In this document: positions 50,216 to 59,365 of the stretch, piece by piece
Layout: the number at the start of each line of letters is the position of its first letter
Position numbering within the stretch: position 1 is the stretch's first letter
Origin: Pelagimonas varians
GTDB taxonomy: Bacteria > Pseudomonadota > Alphaproteobacteria > Rhodobacterales > Rhodobacteraceae
Reading direction: 5' to 3'
Assembly: GCF_003208435.1 (NCBI RefSeq)
Contig: NZ_QKMF01000012.1
Coordinates: forward strand, 62,001 to 126,000
DNA length: 64,000 nucleotides
Program-made: the position numbers and the translations under genes
The notes under the pieces: model-generated
Databases searched by the model: none
Told to the model about the DNA's origin: nothing
The model's input: the letters and a program-made list of their open reading frames with translations, nothing else

Positions 50216-50860
50216 ATGCCCGGTGCCGTTAATGCAAATTCACTATTTGAAGACACTTTGGTTTTCCTGACCGAACTGGAAGAAAACAATAATCGCGAAT
50301 GGTTTCAGGATCATAAGACGCGATATGATACGCAGATCAAACGCCCCGCCGAAGGGTTAATGGGGGACGTGGCCCATTGGCTGGCCGCGCGTCATGGTAC
50401 ACTGCCCAAAGCGAAACTGTTTCGCCCATATCGGGATGTGCGGTTTTCCGCAGACAAAACCCCGTATCACACTCATGTGCATATTCTGTGGTCCCTGCCC
50501 GACGGGCGCAGTTGGATGACCGGTATTTCGCCGTCTTATGCCACGGCGGGATGCGGAGTTATGGGGTTCGAGCGTGATCAGTTGGATCAATACCGCGCTG
50601 CAATAGATCGCAATGCCGGTGCCGAGATCGAAACTTTGTTGGTGTCAGGTCATTGGCGGCTGGAAGAGCCCGAGCTGAAACGCGTTCCGCCGCCCTACCC
50701 CCAAGACCACCGTCACGCCCAACTGTTGCGCCGCAAAAGCTTGGTCGCATGGCACGACGATCTGCAAGACGCGCTACGCGATGATCCGGGCCAAGCCCTA
50801 AAAGATGTGTTCAAGGAAATGGCCGAGGTACACGAATGGCTGGGCCGCACACTTTGCTAG
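50216..50860 (+). CDS. DUF2461 (TIGR02453) family protein
   Basis: This 214-residue protein belongs to the DUF2461 family, of unknown function. The typical motifs are FLTELEENNNREWFQDHKTRYD near residues 14-35, KLFRPYRDVRFSADKTPYHTH near 68-88, and the ending KRVPPPYPQDHRHAQLLRRKSL. The start at 50216 follows GAGG by six bases; an in-frame ATG at 50204 is also possible. A TATAAA box lies near 50175. It is a single-gene unit between MATE and ppk2. Confidence 0.88.
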   Translation: MPGAVNANSLFEDTLVFLTELEENNNREWFQDHKTRYDTQIKRPAEGLMGDVAHWLAARHGTLPKAKLFRPYRDVRFSADKTPYHTHVHILWSLPDGRSWMTGISPSYATAGCGVMGFERDQLDQYRAAIDRNAGAEIETLLVSGHWRLEEPELKRVPPPYPQDHRHAQLLRRKSLVAWHDDLQDALRDDPGQALKDVFKEMAEVHEWLGRTLC

Positions 50861-50891
50861 CGGCGGCCCAACGGCTTGTTAAATCGTAGAA

Positions 50892-51908
50892 CTAGGACGT
50901 CGATTTACGTGTATCCGGATGCAACGCTGTCCCCAGAATATGGTCTGCGCGATGGATCACATGGCTGGCACCGCTGACAATAAGCGGGTCAGGTGCGCAC
51001 GCGATCTCGGTGTCTTTGCCTGGGTAATCCAACGAGGCCAAGAAGTGACGCATACAGTTCAGACGGGCCCGTTTTTTGTCGTTGGATTTGATTACAGTCC
51101 AGGGCGCATCGGCGGTGTCCGTGTAAAAGAACATAGCTTCTTTGGCTTCGGTGTAATCATCCCATTTTCCCAAAGACGCTTTGTCGATCGGGCTTAGCTT
51201 CCATTGCTTCAATGGATCTGTTTCGCGGCTTTCAAAGCGCGACCGCTGTTCGTCTTGCGTCACGGAGAACCAGTATTTGGACAGCCGAATGCCGGAACGT
51301 ACCAACATCTGTTCCAAGTCCGGCGTCTGGCGCATGAATTCAAGGTATTCACCCGGCTCACAAAACCCCATAACCCGCTCAACCCCTGCACGGTTGTACC
51401 ATGACCGGTCATACAGGACGATTTCACCGCTTGTCGGCAGATGGTCAATATAACGCTGGAAATACCACTGGCCACGTTCTTCGTCTGTCGGCTTGTTCAA
51501 CGCAACAACCCGCGCGTTCCGAGGGTTCAGGTGCTCGGTGAAGCGCTTGATCGTTCCGCCCTTGCCCGCCGCATCGCGCCCTTCAAACAGCAAAACAAAC
51601 TTTTCACCGGTTTCCTGTGCCCAGTGCTGTACCTTCAAGAGCTCAGCCTGAAGTTGGGCTTTTTGCTTTTCATAATCGCGGCGCGACAATTTTTTGCTGT
51701 ATGGGTATTTACCGGATTCAAATGCGCGGCGGATGTCATCAGACGTCGGCTGCGCGGCGCTGGGGGCTTCGGGTTGGACCGCCGGTGTTGGCGCAACAGC
51801 TGCCGGCTTGGCGGTGGCACGGGCTGGCGCAGTACCGCCGTTGGGATTGGCCGTGGCATTGGTCACTGGGGTCTTGGGCGTCGTGGCAGAAGGTCGCGCT
51901 GTGGTCAT
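50892..51908 (-). CDS. ppk2: Polyphosphate kinase 2 (class I PPK2)
   Basis: This 338-residue enzyme uses polyphosphate to phosphorylate a nucleoside diphosphate, usually ADP or GDP. Walker A is visible as EGRDAAGKGGTIKRF (109-123) and Walker B as VLYDRSWYNRAGVERVMGF. The lid region SRFESRETDPLKQWKLSPID fits class I. The first 55 residues are a Thr/Pro/Ala-rich low-complexity tail not needed for catalysis, probably a flexible anchor or interaction arm. It stands alone, convergent with the DUF2461 gene. Confidence 0.95.
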   Translation of the reverse strand: MTTARPSATTPKTPVTNATANPNGGTAPARATAKPAAVAPTPAVQPEAPSAAQPTSDDIRRAFESGKYPYSKKLSRRDYEKQKAQLQAELLKVQHWAQETGEKFVLLFEGRDAAGKGGTIKRFTEHLNPRNARVVALNKPTDEERGQWYFQRYIDHLPTSGEIVLYDRSWYNRAGVERVMGFCEPGEYLEFMRQTPDLEQMLVRSGIRLSKYWFSVTQDEQRSRFESRETDPLKQWKLSPIDKASLGKWDDYTEAKEAMFFYTDTADAPWTVIKSNDKKRARLNCMRHFLASLDYPGKDTEIACAPDPLIVSGASHVIHRADHILGTALHPDTRKSTS

Positions 51909-51964
51909 TTAAATTCCTTTCGAGGTGTTTGGCCGGAGGCTAGCGGCCTTCCGCACTCCGCGCT

Positions 51965-51993
51965 TTGACCCCTGTCAATAAACCGTCATAAAA
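51965..51993 (+). promoter_or_regulatory. Candidate trpA promoter
   Basis: TTGACC (51965) and ATAAAA (51988) are 17 bases apart, about 100 bases before trpA. No leader peptide rich in Trp is evident in the gap, and no attenuator-like pair of hairpins is obvious. Confidence 0.4.
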
Positions 51994-52090
51994 CGCGCAT
52001 CATTTCGGTTTGCGACCACAATTTTCCAGATGGCATTGATTTTCCCCACCGGTTGCGGCAACACGTGCTGACCTTCCTGCGGAGAGCACC

Positions 52091-52882
52091 ATGACTCGTA
52101 TCGACACCAAATTTGCCCAGCTTGCCGAACAGGGCAAAAAAGCCTTCGTTGCCTATATAATGGCAGGCGATCCGGATGAGGCGCGTTCGCTTGAGCTCAT
52201 GCGCGGGATGCCGCAAGCAGGGGTCGATGTGATCGAACTGGGTTTGCCCTTTACCGATCCAATGGCTGATGGCGAAACCATTCAACTGGCTGGCCAACGT
52301 GCGCTTGATGTCGGCATGACATTGGACAAGACACTGAACATGGTCCGCGAGTTTCGCAAAGACGATGATACAACACCAATTGTGTTGATGGGCTACTACA
52401 ACCCGATCTATTCGCGCGGTGTTGATACGTTTTTGGTCCAAGCCAAAGAAGCCGGTATTGATGGGCTGATTATCGTCGACCTGCCCCCCGAGGAAGATGA
52501 CGAACTGTGCATTCCCGCACAAAACGCCGGTTTGAATTTTATTCGCCTTGCGACCCCGACAACCGATGACAAACGCCTGCCCAAGGTGCTGACCAACACG
52601 TCGGGCTTTGTCTACTATGTATCGATCACCGGAATCACCGGCGCGGCCGCGGCGCAGGCCGTCGATGTTGCTCCGGAAGTGGCACGTATCAAAGCCAAGA
52701 CAGATTTGCCTGTCATAGTTGGCTTTGGCATCCGCACACCTGAAACTTCGCGCGATATTGCCTCGGTTGCGGATGGCTGTGTGGTTGGCTCTGCGATTGT
52801 CAGCGAAATGGCATCGGGCAAACCGATTTCCGAAGTGCTGGCATTCATAAAATCACTCGCGGATGGTGCTCATTCCGCCTGA
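52091..52882 (+). CDS. trpA: Tryptophan synthase alpha chain
   Basis: This 263-residue TIM barrel releases indole from indole-3-glycerol phosphate. The catalytic Glu49 ([11 protein letters not shown]) and Asp60 (MADG) are at their usual places, with the phosphate-binding loop VGFGIRTPE near residue 213. The start has GCGGAGAG upstream. It is not joined to trpB; the trpB gene ends 11 kb away on the opposite strand. Its stop overlaps the tail of the kinase gene by 13 bases on the other strand. Confidence 0.96.
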   Translation: MTRIDTKFAQLAEQGKKAFVAYIMAGDPDEARSLELMRGMPQAGVDVIELGLPFTDPMADGETIQLAGQRALDVGMTLDKTLNMVREFRKDDDTTPIVLMGYYNPIYSRGVDTFLVQAKEAGIDGLIIVDLPPEEDDELCIPAQNAGLNFIRLATPTTDDKRLPKVLTNTSGFVYYVSITGITGAAAAQAVDVAPEVARIKAKTDLPVIVGFGIRTPETSRDIASVADGCVVGSAIVSEMASGKPISEVLAFIKSLADGAHSA

Positions 52883-53991
52883 TAGCTGAGCAGGCGCGCC
52901 ATTGCGCCTGCGAGTTCTTCGCGCCGGACGGGTTTGGGGACATGGGCATCCATGCCGCGCCGCAGGTATTCTGCAGCTTGATGCGGCATGGCATTGGCCG
53001 TCAGGGCGATGATCGGCACGGGTGTGCGTTTGGTGGCACGCTCATACACCCGGATCCGTGCCGCCGCTTCGATCCCGCAGAGCACCGGCATATTCACATC
53101 CATCAAGATAATATCGCTGGGATCTGCTTGAAACGCTTTCACCAGCTGGGCACCGTTGTCGACGAACCGCAAGTCAAAGTCATAAGGCTTTAACAACAGC
53201 TCCAAGACCTTTTGGCTGGTCAAATTATCTTCGGCCGCCAACACCCGCCAAGGTTTCGACCTGAGGATTGCATCTCTGTCCGCGGGTGTTGCACCGGTGT
53301 TCCCGTCGTCGCGGGTGCCCAGAGCCATTGGAAATGTCGCGCTAAACGCCAAACCACGGGTATTGTTAGCCGCGCAGTTCAGATCACCACCCAACATCTG
53401 ACATGACCGGCGCAGCAGTTCAAACCCAAGGCCGTCGCCACGTTGATGCCCCTGCGCGGCAACAGTTAGCTCATCGCCCGTCTCTGGTGCCGTGGGGCCC
53501 GTGTCCGCCACTGTCAGGCTAAATATATCGTCGTCCAGCATCACCAGCAGGCTCACGCTGCCGGTGTCTGTTGCTGCAATTGCCGATCCCAGCAAGGTTT
53601 TTAGAGCCTGTTTGACCCTTGATCGGTCCCCCTTCACAAAGCCGCGCACCCCGGGTCCAAACTCAACATCGAACTGAATTCCCTTGGCCAAGGCCTGTGC
53701 GCCAAACGGTTTTTGCGTCTCGCGGATCAACCTTGGAAGATCAAAGTTCTCAATGTCAGGCTGTTCTTGGCCCGCCTCCAGACGCGCCAGTTCCAGCATC
53801 TGTTCCAAAAGCTTGGTCATCTCTTCGCCGGCACTCGCGATCGTGCGGGCCATTTCGGTGCTGGCCAGATCCAGCCCCGCCTCTTGCAGAGCGGCAGACA
53901 TACCAAGGATTGCATTCAGCGGCGTGCGCAGCTCATGCCCAATCATGTCCAAAAACCGGGTTTGCCCCGGCAAGGGGTCTTTGGCCGTCAC
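52870..53991 (-). CDS. Soluble hybrid histidine kinase / response regulator with degraded ATP-binding site
   Basis: This 373-residue protein has HisKA (H19 in [15 protein letters not shown]), a HATPase-like domain (about 85-235) and a C-terminal receiver domain with Asp298 in ILMDVNMP and Lys in HVPKPVR. It has no sensor, HAMP or membrane domain. The ATP-binding part is odd: the N box reads KTLLGSAI, lacking both usual Asn, and G1 reads ADTGPT in place of DTGxG, while G2 GDGLGFEL is intact. Autophosphorylation may be weak or lost, leaving a phosphatase or phosphotransfer role. The GTG start at 53991 follows AGGA. Confidence 0.85.
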   Translation of the reverse strand: MTAKDPLPGQTRFLDMIGHELRTPLNAILGMSAALQEAGLDLASTEMARTIASAGEEMTKLLEQMLELARLEAGQEQPDIENFDLPRLIRETQKPFGAQALAKGIQFDVEFGPGVRGFVKGDRSRVKQALKTLLGSAIAATDTGSVSLLVMLDDDIFSLTVADTGPTAPETGDELTVAAQGHQRGDGLGFELLRRSCQMLGGDLNCAANNTRGLAFSATFPMALGTRDDGNTGATPADRDAILRSKPWRVLAAEDNLTSQKVLELLLKPYDFDLRFVDNGAQLVKAFQADPSDIILMDVNMPVLCGIEAAARIRVYERATKRTPVPIIALTANAMPHQAAEYLRRGMDAHVPKPVRREELAGAMARLLSYQAE

Positions 53992-54105
53992 CGCCGTGTC
54001 CTGATCACCAAATGTTTTCCCCTAGCTAAGCAATATCAATGAACACTGGCTTAAGAGCGTCTTTTTCGCATTTGCCAAAATGGCGCATTGCATGTTTTCA
54101 CCCAC

Positions 54106-54128
54106 ATTGGTAACTAAGATTTACCAAT
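54106..54128. promoter_or_regulatory. Operator-like inverted repeat before lldD
   Basis: ATTGGTAA and TTACCAAT form a perfect 8-base inverted repeat with a 7-base spacer, 22 bases before the lldD start. The sequence and spacing are like sites of FadR/LldR-type GntR regulators. The half-site TGGTA is shared with the palindrome at 2506, 3759 and 12281, but the spacing differs. Confidence 0.6.
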
Positions 54129-54150
54129 TCGATCAATTTGCGAGACTGCC

Positions 54151-55314
54151 ATGCCCGTCATTACCGAAATTGAAGACCTCAAACGCATCTATCGCCGCCG
54201 TGTGCCCAAGATGTTTTACGACTATTGCGAATCCGGCAGTTGGAGCGAACAGACGTTCCGCGAAAACAGCTCGGATTTTGACAAGCTCTACCTGCGCCAA
54301 CGCGTTGCGGTGGATATGGCCGGACGGTCAACCAAAACGCAGATGATCGGTCAGGATGTTTCAATGCCCGTCGCACTGGCCCCGGTCGGGTTGACCGGCA
54401 TGCAGCATTACGACGGCGAAATAAAAGCCGCGCGTGCTGCCGGTGATTTTGGTGTGCCTTACTGCCTGTCGACCATGTCAATCTGTTCGATCGAGGACGT
54501 GGCAGAAAATTCAGACAAACCGTTTTGGATGCAGGTCTACACCCTCAAAGACGATGATTTCATGCAGCGCCTGTTTGACCGCGCCAAAGACGCCAAATGT
54601 TCGGCGGCCGTCATCACTGTGGACCTGCAACTGCTGGGTCAACGGCACAAAGACTTGAAAAACGGTCTCTCTGCCCCGCCCAAACTGACACCGCAATCGG
54701 TGGCCAATATGATGACCAAGGTTCAATGGGGCCTTGGCATGTTGCAAACAAAGCGGCGCTTTTTCGGCAATATCGTTGGTCATGCACAAGGGGTCGAGGA
54801 TGCTTCGTCACTGTCATCTTGGACGGCAGAAGCCTTTGATCAATCCCTGAACTGGGACCGCATCCGCGAGTTTCGCAAGATGTGGGACGGCCCGCTGATT
54901 ATCAAAGGCATCATGGACCCGCGCGATGCGCTGGAGGCTTGCAATGTCGGGGCCGACGCGATCATCGTGTCCAACCACGGCGGGCGGCAACTTGATGGCG
55001 CGCTCAGCTCGATCCGGGCGCTTGAGCGCATCATGGATACCGTGGGGGACAAAATCGAGGTGCATCTTGATAGCGGCGTGCGGTCTGGTCAGGACGTGCT
55101 GAAAGCCACTGCTATGGGGGCCAAAGGTGTCTGGATCGGCCGGGCCTATGTGTACGGGCTTGGGGCCATGGGTCAGGAAGGTGTGACCAAAGCGCTCGAG
55201 GTCATGCACAAGGAATTGGACATGTCGATGGCGCTGACCGGACATACCGATATCAAGAATGTTGACCGTGATATCCTGATGATCCCCAAGGATTTTTCCG
55301 ATAACTGGAAATAA
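54151..55314 (+). CDS. lldD: FMN-dependent L-lactate dehydrogenase
   Basis: This 387-residue alpha-hydroxy acid dehydrogenase oxidises L-lactate to pyruvate, passing electrons to the respiratory quinone pool. The FMN barrel segments are LAPVGLTGMQHYDGE, ITVDLQLLGQRHKDLKNG, and the catalytic His/Arg in IVSNHGGRQLDGA near 268-280. GVRSGQDVLKATAMGAKGVWIGRAY fits the family. LldD-type enzymes sit on the inner membrane surface. A clear operator lies in front and a strong terminator behind, so it is a single-gene unit. Mandelate or glycolate as substrate is possible but less likely. Confidence 0.93.
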   Translation: MPVITEIEDLKRIYRRRVPKMFYDYCESGSWSEQTFRENSSDFDKLYLRQRVAVDMAGRSTKTQMIGQDVSMPVALAPVGLTGMQHYDGEIKAARAAGDFGVPYCLSTMSICSIEDVAENSDKPFWMQVYTLKDDDFMQRLFDRAKDAKCSAAVITVDLQLLGQRHKDLKNGLSAPPKLTPQSVANMMTKVQWGLGMLQTKRRFFGNIVGHAQGVEDASSLSSWTAEAFDQSLNWDRIREFRKMWDGPLIIKGIMDPRDALEACNVGADAIIVSNHGGRQLDGALSSIRALERIMDTVGDKIEVHLDSGVRSGQDVLKATAMGAKGVWIGRAYVYGLGAMGQEGVTKALEVMHKELDMSMALTGHTDIKNVDRDILMIPKDFSDNWK

Positions 55315-55318
55315 GCAA

Positions 55319-55344
55319 GAGGCCGGGCACTGACCCGGCCTTTT
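55319..55344 (+). terminator. Rho-independent terminator of lldD
   Basis: GGCCGGG / CCCGGCC with a six-base loop, followed by TTTTG, starts six bases past the lldD stop. Confidence 0.85.
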
Positions 55345-55355
55345 GACACAATGAC

Positions 55356-56498
55356 TTACGGACGGTAGCGCGACACCATCGGCACCAATACCAGCGGCAC
55401 CAGCAGTAACAGCAGCGATATCGCGGTAAAGGACACCGGCAGGCCAAACCATTCCGCCAAAAATCCCATCAACGGCGGGCCCACGAAAAACCCTGCATAA
55501 CCCAGCACCGCAATCCGCGAAATAGCCAGCGCCTTTTTCTCGGGCGAGACCATCCGGCCAACCCATGCAAATGCCATCGGGGCCACCACAGACACCCCCA
55601 TGCCAAGCAATCCAAACCCAATATAGGCCACCGCCAAATTGGGGGCCCAAGCCGCAATAGCGGAGCCGATTGCAGCCAGAACCGTGGCCGCGCGGATCAC
55701 CACCGCTTCGGACCAATAATGCACGATGACCTGCCCGGACAAACGTCCCACAGCCATTGTCATGCCCAAAATCGCAGGCCCAAGCGCCCCTTGTGCGGCA
55801 CCTGCGCCAAGACCGCGTTCCAAATGCAGGGCAGACCAGCCTTCGGTTGCTTGCTCGGACATAAAGCCCAGCAATACGATCATCCCAGCCGGCAAGAGCA
55901 AGGTCCAAGACAGGTTTTTGGGTTCAGGGTCATCGTCACCACGCACCGGATCAGGCACCGGAGCCAAGATCATCTGGACAATCAGAAGCATACAAATCGC
56001 GGACAAGGCCGAAAAGATCATCGCCGGCGTCCAACCTGCTTCGCGTCCGAAACCACCCGCAAGCGCAGCCAAGGCATAAAACACAGAGAATATCCCGTGG
56101 GCCAGATTCATCAATGGCCGGCCTGAGGTGCCTTCCAAAACAGATATCCGTGCGTTCATCGCCACATCAAGCGAGCCGGAACTGATCGTCGCGGCCATCA
56201 TCGCAAGGGCAAGGAATGCGCCCGTGTCAGCGTGCCCCGGAAACAAAAACGCCGTCGCCATACACAAAGACAATACCGGCAAAGTCCAACGACCCAGCAT
56301 TTGCTCGGCCTTTGGCGCGAGCCACATGGCGCAAACCGCGCCTAGCGCCGCAATCAACATCACCATGCCAAATTCACCGTCACTTAACCCCACACGGGAT
56401 TTAATGACCGGCACCAAAGAGGCAAAGCTGCCCCAGAACAGACCTTCGGCGGCAAATGCGGCCAGTGGTCCGCGAGAGATATAGATATCACGCAACAT
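55356..56498 (-). CDS. MFS transporter
   Basis: This 380-residue membrane protein has 12 spans of the major facilitator type. The segments GEFGMVMLIAALGAVCAMWLAPKAEQMLGR (by position 41-70) and FGLLGMGVSVVAPMAFAWVGRMV fit the FucP/YbjJ-like group. The start at 56498 gives the best span order, but no ribosome site is evident. The substrate is unknown. It lies convergent to lldD and downstream of the PafA-type phosphatase gene, with a hairpin between. Confidence 0.88.
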   Translation of the reverse strand: MLRDIYISRGPLAAFAAEGLFWGSFASLVPVIKSRVGLSDGEFGMVMLIAALGAVCAMWLAPKAEQMLGRWTLPVLSLCMATAFLFPGHADTGAFLALAMMAATISSGSLDVAMNARISVLEGTSGRPLMNLAHGIFSVFYALAALAGGFGREAGWTPAMIFSALSAICMLLIVQMILAPVPDPVRGDDDPEPKNLSWTLLLPAGMIVLLGFMSEQATEGWSALHLERGLGAGAAQGALGPAILGMTMAVGRLSGQVIVHYWSEAVVIRAATVLAAIGSAIAAWAPNLAVAYIGFGLLGMGVSVVAPMAFAWVGRMVSPEKKALAISRIAVLGYAGFFVGPPLMGFLAEWFGLPVSFTAISLLLLLVPLVLVPMVSRYRP

Positions 56499-56568
56499 AG
56501 GGCGAGTGGTGACACAGGCACCTGTTAGCGTCCATACACGAAACACAACCAAGCATTTCAGAACTGAA

Positions 56569-56598
56569 AGCCGCCCGACACAGCTGTATCGGGCGGCT
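56569..56598 (-). terminator. Probable terminator of the PafA-like gene
   Basis: AGCCGCCCGA / TCGGGCGGCT is a perfect 10-base stem with a 10-base loop, 44 bases past the phosphatase stop. The minus strand continues TTTCAG, a short T-run only. Confidence 0.65.
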
Positions 56599-56641
56599 CA
56601 AGTTTGTCTATTCGGATGGTGGAAACGGTGTTTCGGCTTAC

Positions 56642-58342
56642 TTAGCGCAGTTGATCCACCACTTCAGTTAAAACTTCACCGGTTGCCCCCGATGGTGGCC
56701 GCGTGCCGGTGGCCGAAGCCAAGGTGATGGCCAGATCAATCGTATGCACCCGGCGCGACACCTGCTGCGCTTCGATACCATGACCGGCAAAAAACAAGGG
56801 AACAAAAGTGTCATAGCGCCAAGGTGAGCCATGGGTAACCGTCACAGACAGGCCGTCCATATCGCTGATGAAACGTTCAGGCTCAAACACCAGATGGATA
56901 TCTCCTGACCGGTCAGGATGGTAGTTGTTCAACACAGCCCGCATTAGTGCATTGTCAGGCACGGACCCGTCGCGCAGTCTGGAACTGGGTATGGCATAGG
57001 CCACCCCGTCAAAGGCAACCAACTCATCCGCAATCGCCGTTTCAAGCGCGGTTTGATCGATATCAGGTCGGGCTAGAACCTCTTTGGACAAAAACAGGTA
57101 GGGGTGATCATATCCTTCGATCAATGCGCCAGTGATACCGAATTTTTCCTTGATACGGTCAACGGCAGGCGCGGTGTCCCATTCGTCCGGCGTCACATAT
57201 CCAGTCACCATGTTCAGCGATTCCAGATACCCCGGTGCTTCTGGTGCTCCGTGATCCGCCGACAGTACAATCAAAGTGTTGTCCAGCCCAACGGTTTTAT
57301 CAACATGGGCAAACAGATCAGCCAGCGTCCGGTCCAACTGCAAGAAATTGTCTTCGGCCTCAAGGCTGGATGGACCAAAGAAATGCCCGATGTAATCTGC
57401 AACCGAAAAGCTGACGCTGAGGTAGTCCGTTACATCATCTGTGCCAAGGCCTTCGGCATCCAGCAGTGTTTTGGCAAAATCGGCGGTGATCTGGTCCCCA
57501 GCAGGACTGAGCGTCAAAAGCGTGGTAAAGTACTTGTCGTCAGTTGTGCTTTGCGGGTGCGGAAAGACGGTGCCAAAGCCTGCGAAATCGGGCTCCCAAG
57601 CTTGGTCGTCGGCACCGCCGAACATATACGTGTCGATTGGATTCAATAGCTCCCAATACTTTCCGCTATAGCTGGCAGGCATGCCTTTGGCGTTCCACTG
57701 TGTGACCCAGTCCGGATAGTTGTCATAATAATAGGTGCTGGTGACGAATTCACCGACCGCCTTGGAAAACCAAAACGCCTTGCCGGTGTGCCCAGCCATC
57801 GACACAGCACCGCGATCCTTGATCGACACGCCAAAAACCTTGGCCTCGCCGCGTGTATGGATCGACAATTCGTCACTATATGTCGATGTCAAAATCCGTG
57901 TCGGGGAGCGGCCATCGTTTTGGGCCGCGCGTTGGGTTGGATCGATTTCGGTAGAAGAATCGACATCCGCGCCTTGGGTCAGGATCGCATAGTCAGGGTC
58001 TTCGATATTATAAACGGTGCGGCCTTCGTTGCGGTCATACCATAAATTGCCGATCATCCCGTGGGCCGCCGGATTGGCCCCCGTCGCCAGCGTGGTGTGT
58101 CCAACAATGGTTTCCGTGTTGGAATGCGTGTGGTGGGCATTGTCGAAATAAACCCCGTTTTCCATCAAATAGCGAAACCCGCCTTCGCCCAACTGCGCAC
58201 CGAACCGCGCAGGATAATCGCCGCGCAACTGATCAACAGTAATTTGCAAAACCAATTTCGGCCGTTCGCCAGCATAGGTCGCTGTCGCGGAACTGACCGC
58301 AGCCAAAAGAGCCAGTCCCGTCATATTCGTTAGATCGCGCAT
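56642..58342 (-). CDS. PafA-type periplasmic alkaline phosphatase
   Basis: This 566-residue secreted enzyme hydrolyses phosphate monoesters in the periplasm. A signal peptide covers about residues 1-24. The alkaline-phosphatase-superfamily core is visible: Asp37 (VDQLRGDY), nucleophile Thr78 in NTETIVGHTTLATG, Asn98 in MIGNLWYD, the Lys-Asp-Arg triplet in SIKDRGAVSMAGH (a PafA mark), and SADHGAPEAPG. These residues point to PafA rather than PhoA or NPP. AGGA precedes the ATG at 58342; upstream in-frame ATGs lack this. It is one of three phosphate-related genes within 10 kb. Confidence 0.88.
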   Translation of the reverse strand: MRDLTNMTGLALLAAVSSATATYAGERPKLVLQITVDQLRGDYPARFGAQLGEGGFRYLMENGVYFDNAHHTHSNTETIVGHTTLATGANPAAHGMIGNLWYDRNEGRTVYNIEDPDYAILTQGADVDSSTEIDPTQRAAQNDGRSPTRILTSTYSDELSIHTRGEAKVFGVSIKDRGAVSMAGHTGKAFWFSKAVGEFVTSTYYYDNYPDWVTQWNAKGMPASYSGKYWELLNPIDTYMFGGADDQAWEPDFAGFGTVFPHPQSTTDDKYFTTLLTLSPAGDQITADFAKTLLDAEGLGTDDVTDYLSVSFSVADYIGHFFGPSSLEAEDNFLQLDRTLADLFAHVDKTVGLDNTLIVLSADHGAPEAPGYLESLNMVTGYVTPDEWDTAPAVDRIKEKFGITGALIEGYDHPYLFLSKEVLARPDIDQTALETAIADELVAFDGVAYAIPSSRLRDGSVPDNALMRAVLNNYHPDRSGDIHLVFEPERFISDMDGLSVTVTHGSPWRYDTFVPLFFAGHGIEAQQVSRRVHTIDLAITLASATGTRPPSGATGEVLTEVVDQLR

Positions 58343-58592
58343 AGAATATCCTGTCTCCGAAAGATCCATTGGCCCTGAAGGTAAGCGTATCGCCCTTTGT
58401 AAATCAAGCAAGCGCTAGACCACACGCGGGCCATTCCGAACGGTTTTGCGCGCCTTATCCGGCTTATCCGGCTTCGCCCAACTTGGCAGGGGCGAATCGC
58501 CTTGCAAAATGGGCAGTTCCAGTCTACGCGCACAGCTTCAACGCGGGGTGACAGCCTTGGAGGCACCCTGCCCTATCTGATGGAGAATTATT

Positions 58593-59222
58593 ATGGCTAA
58601 AGAGATCCCTAATCTCGTAGCTTCGGAACGTACGGGGACAGGCAAGGGCGCCGCTCGTCAGGCACGTCGTGCCGGTCTGGTTCCAGGTGTTGTATTTGGT
58701 GGCGAAGCTGAGCCGCTCGCAATCAACCTGCCTTTCAACGTATTGTTGAAAACCCTCAAAGCCGGTCGTTTTAAGTCGACCCTTTGGAACCTTCAGGTTG
58801 AAGGCCACGAAGATGTGCGCGTTGTTTGCCGCGACGTTCAGCGCGATGTTGTCAAAGATCTGCCAACACACGTTGATTTCATGCGTTTGAAGCGTACGTC
58901 CAAAGTTGCGCTGTTCATTCCAGTTGAATTCATCAACGAAGAAGACGCACCCGGCATCAAAAAAGGTGGCGTTCTGACTGTTGTTCGCCCCGAAGTTGAG
59001 CTGGTCGTAACTGCCGGTGACATCCCCGAGAAGCTGGTTGTTGATCTGGCAGGCCGCAATGTTGGTGACGTTATCCACATTTCCGACATCACGCTGCCCG
59101 AAGGCTCAAAGCCTACAATCGACCGTGACTTTGTAATCGCGAACGTTTCTGCACCATCCGGTCTGAAATCTTCTGAGAACGAAGACGAAGGCGAAGCAGA
59201 AGAAGTTGCTGCCGAAGAATAA
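58593..59222 (+). CDS. rplY: Ribosomal protein L25 / general stress protein Ctc
   Basis: This 209-residue protein binds 5S rRNA. The N-terminal L25 domain ([28 protein letters not shown]) and the C-terminal TL5/Ctc domain are both present, so it is the long Ctc type. The acidic tail ([15 protein letters not shown]) is usual. GGAG precedes the ATG. A strong terminator follows. The partner gene pth, normally next, is separated here by phoX on the other strand. Confidence 0.96.
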   Translation: MAKEIPNLVASERTGTGKGAARQARRAGLVPGVVFGGEAEPLAINLPFNVLLKTLKAGRFKSTLWNLQVEGHEDVRVVCRDVQRDVVKDLPTHVDFMRLKRTSKVALFIPVEFINEEDAPGIKKGGVLTVVRPEVELVVTAGDIPEKLVVDLAGRNVGDVIHISDITLPEGSKPTIDRDFVIANVSAPSGLKSSENEDEGEAEEVAAEE

Positions 59223-59245
59223 GCCGCAACATATGTTGTGCATGA

Positions 59246-59277
59246 AGCCCTGACCATTTGGTCGGGGCTTTTTTTTG
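59246..59277 (+). terminator. Rho-independent terminator of rplY
   Basis: AAGCCCTGACC / GGTCGGGGCTT with loop ATTT and a run of eight T starts 24 bases past the rplY stop. Confidence 0.92.
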
Positions 59278-59307
59278 GTCTCGTGACCTTGATGCATCTG
59301 CCGCAAA

Positions 59308-59340
59308 CAAAAAAACTGCGGCCCCCAAAGAGAGCCGCAG
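59308..59340 (-). terminator. Rho-independent terminator of phoX
   Basis: On the minus strand CTGCGGC / GCCGCAG (59340-59334 with 59322-59316) is followed by a run of seven T (59314-59308). It lies 26 bases past the phoX stop. Confidence 0.88.
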
Positions 59341-59365
59341 CCTGTTTACCTAGCTGTCGATCCGA

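Noticed and set aside
54814-55908. Minus-strand open frame of 364 codons over lldD and the MFS gene
   Set aside because: It overlaps lldD and the MFS gene, both with clear family motifs, and shows none itself.
58451-58477. Short tandem repeat TTATCCGGC before rplY
   Set aside because: Only two to three partial units are seen, too few to call a repeat array or a CRISPR.
59251-59264. CTGACCATTTGGTC, similar to a RutR operator
   Set aside because: It is part of the rplY terminator stem, inside a transcribed hairpin with a T-run, and not in front of any gene of the regulon.
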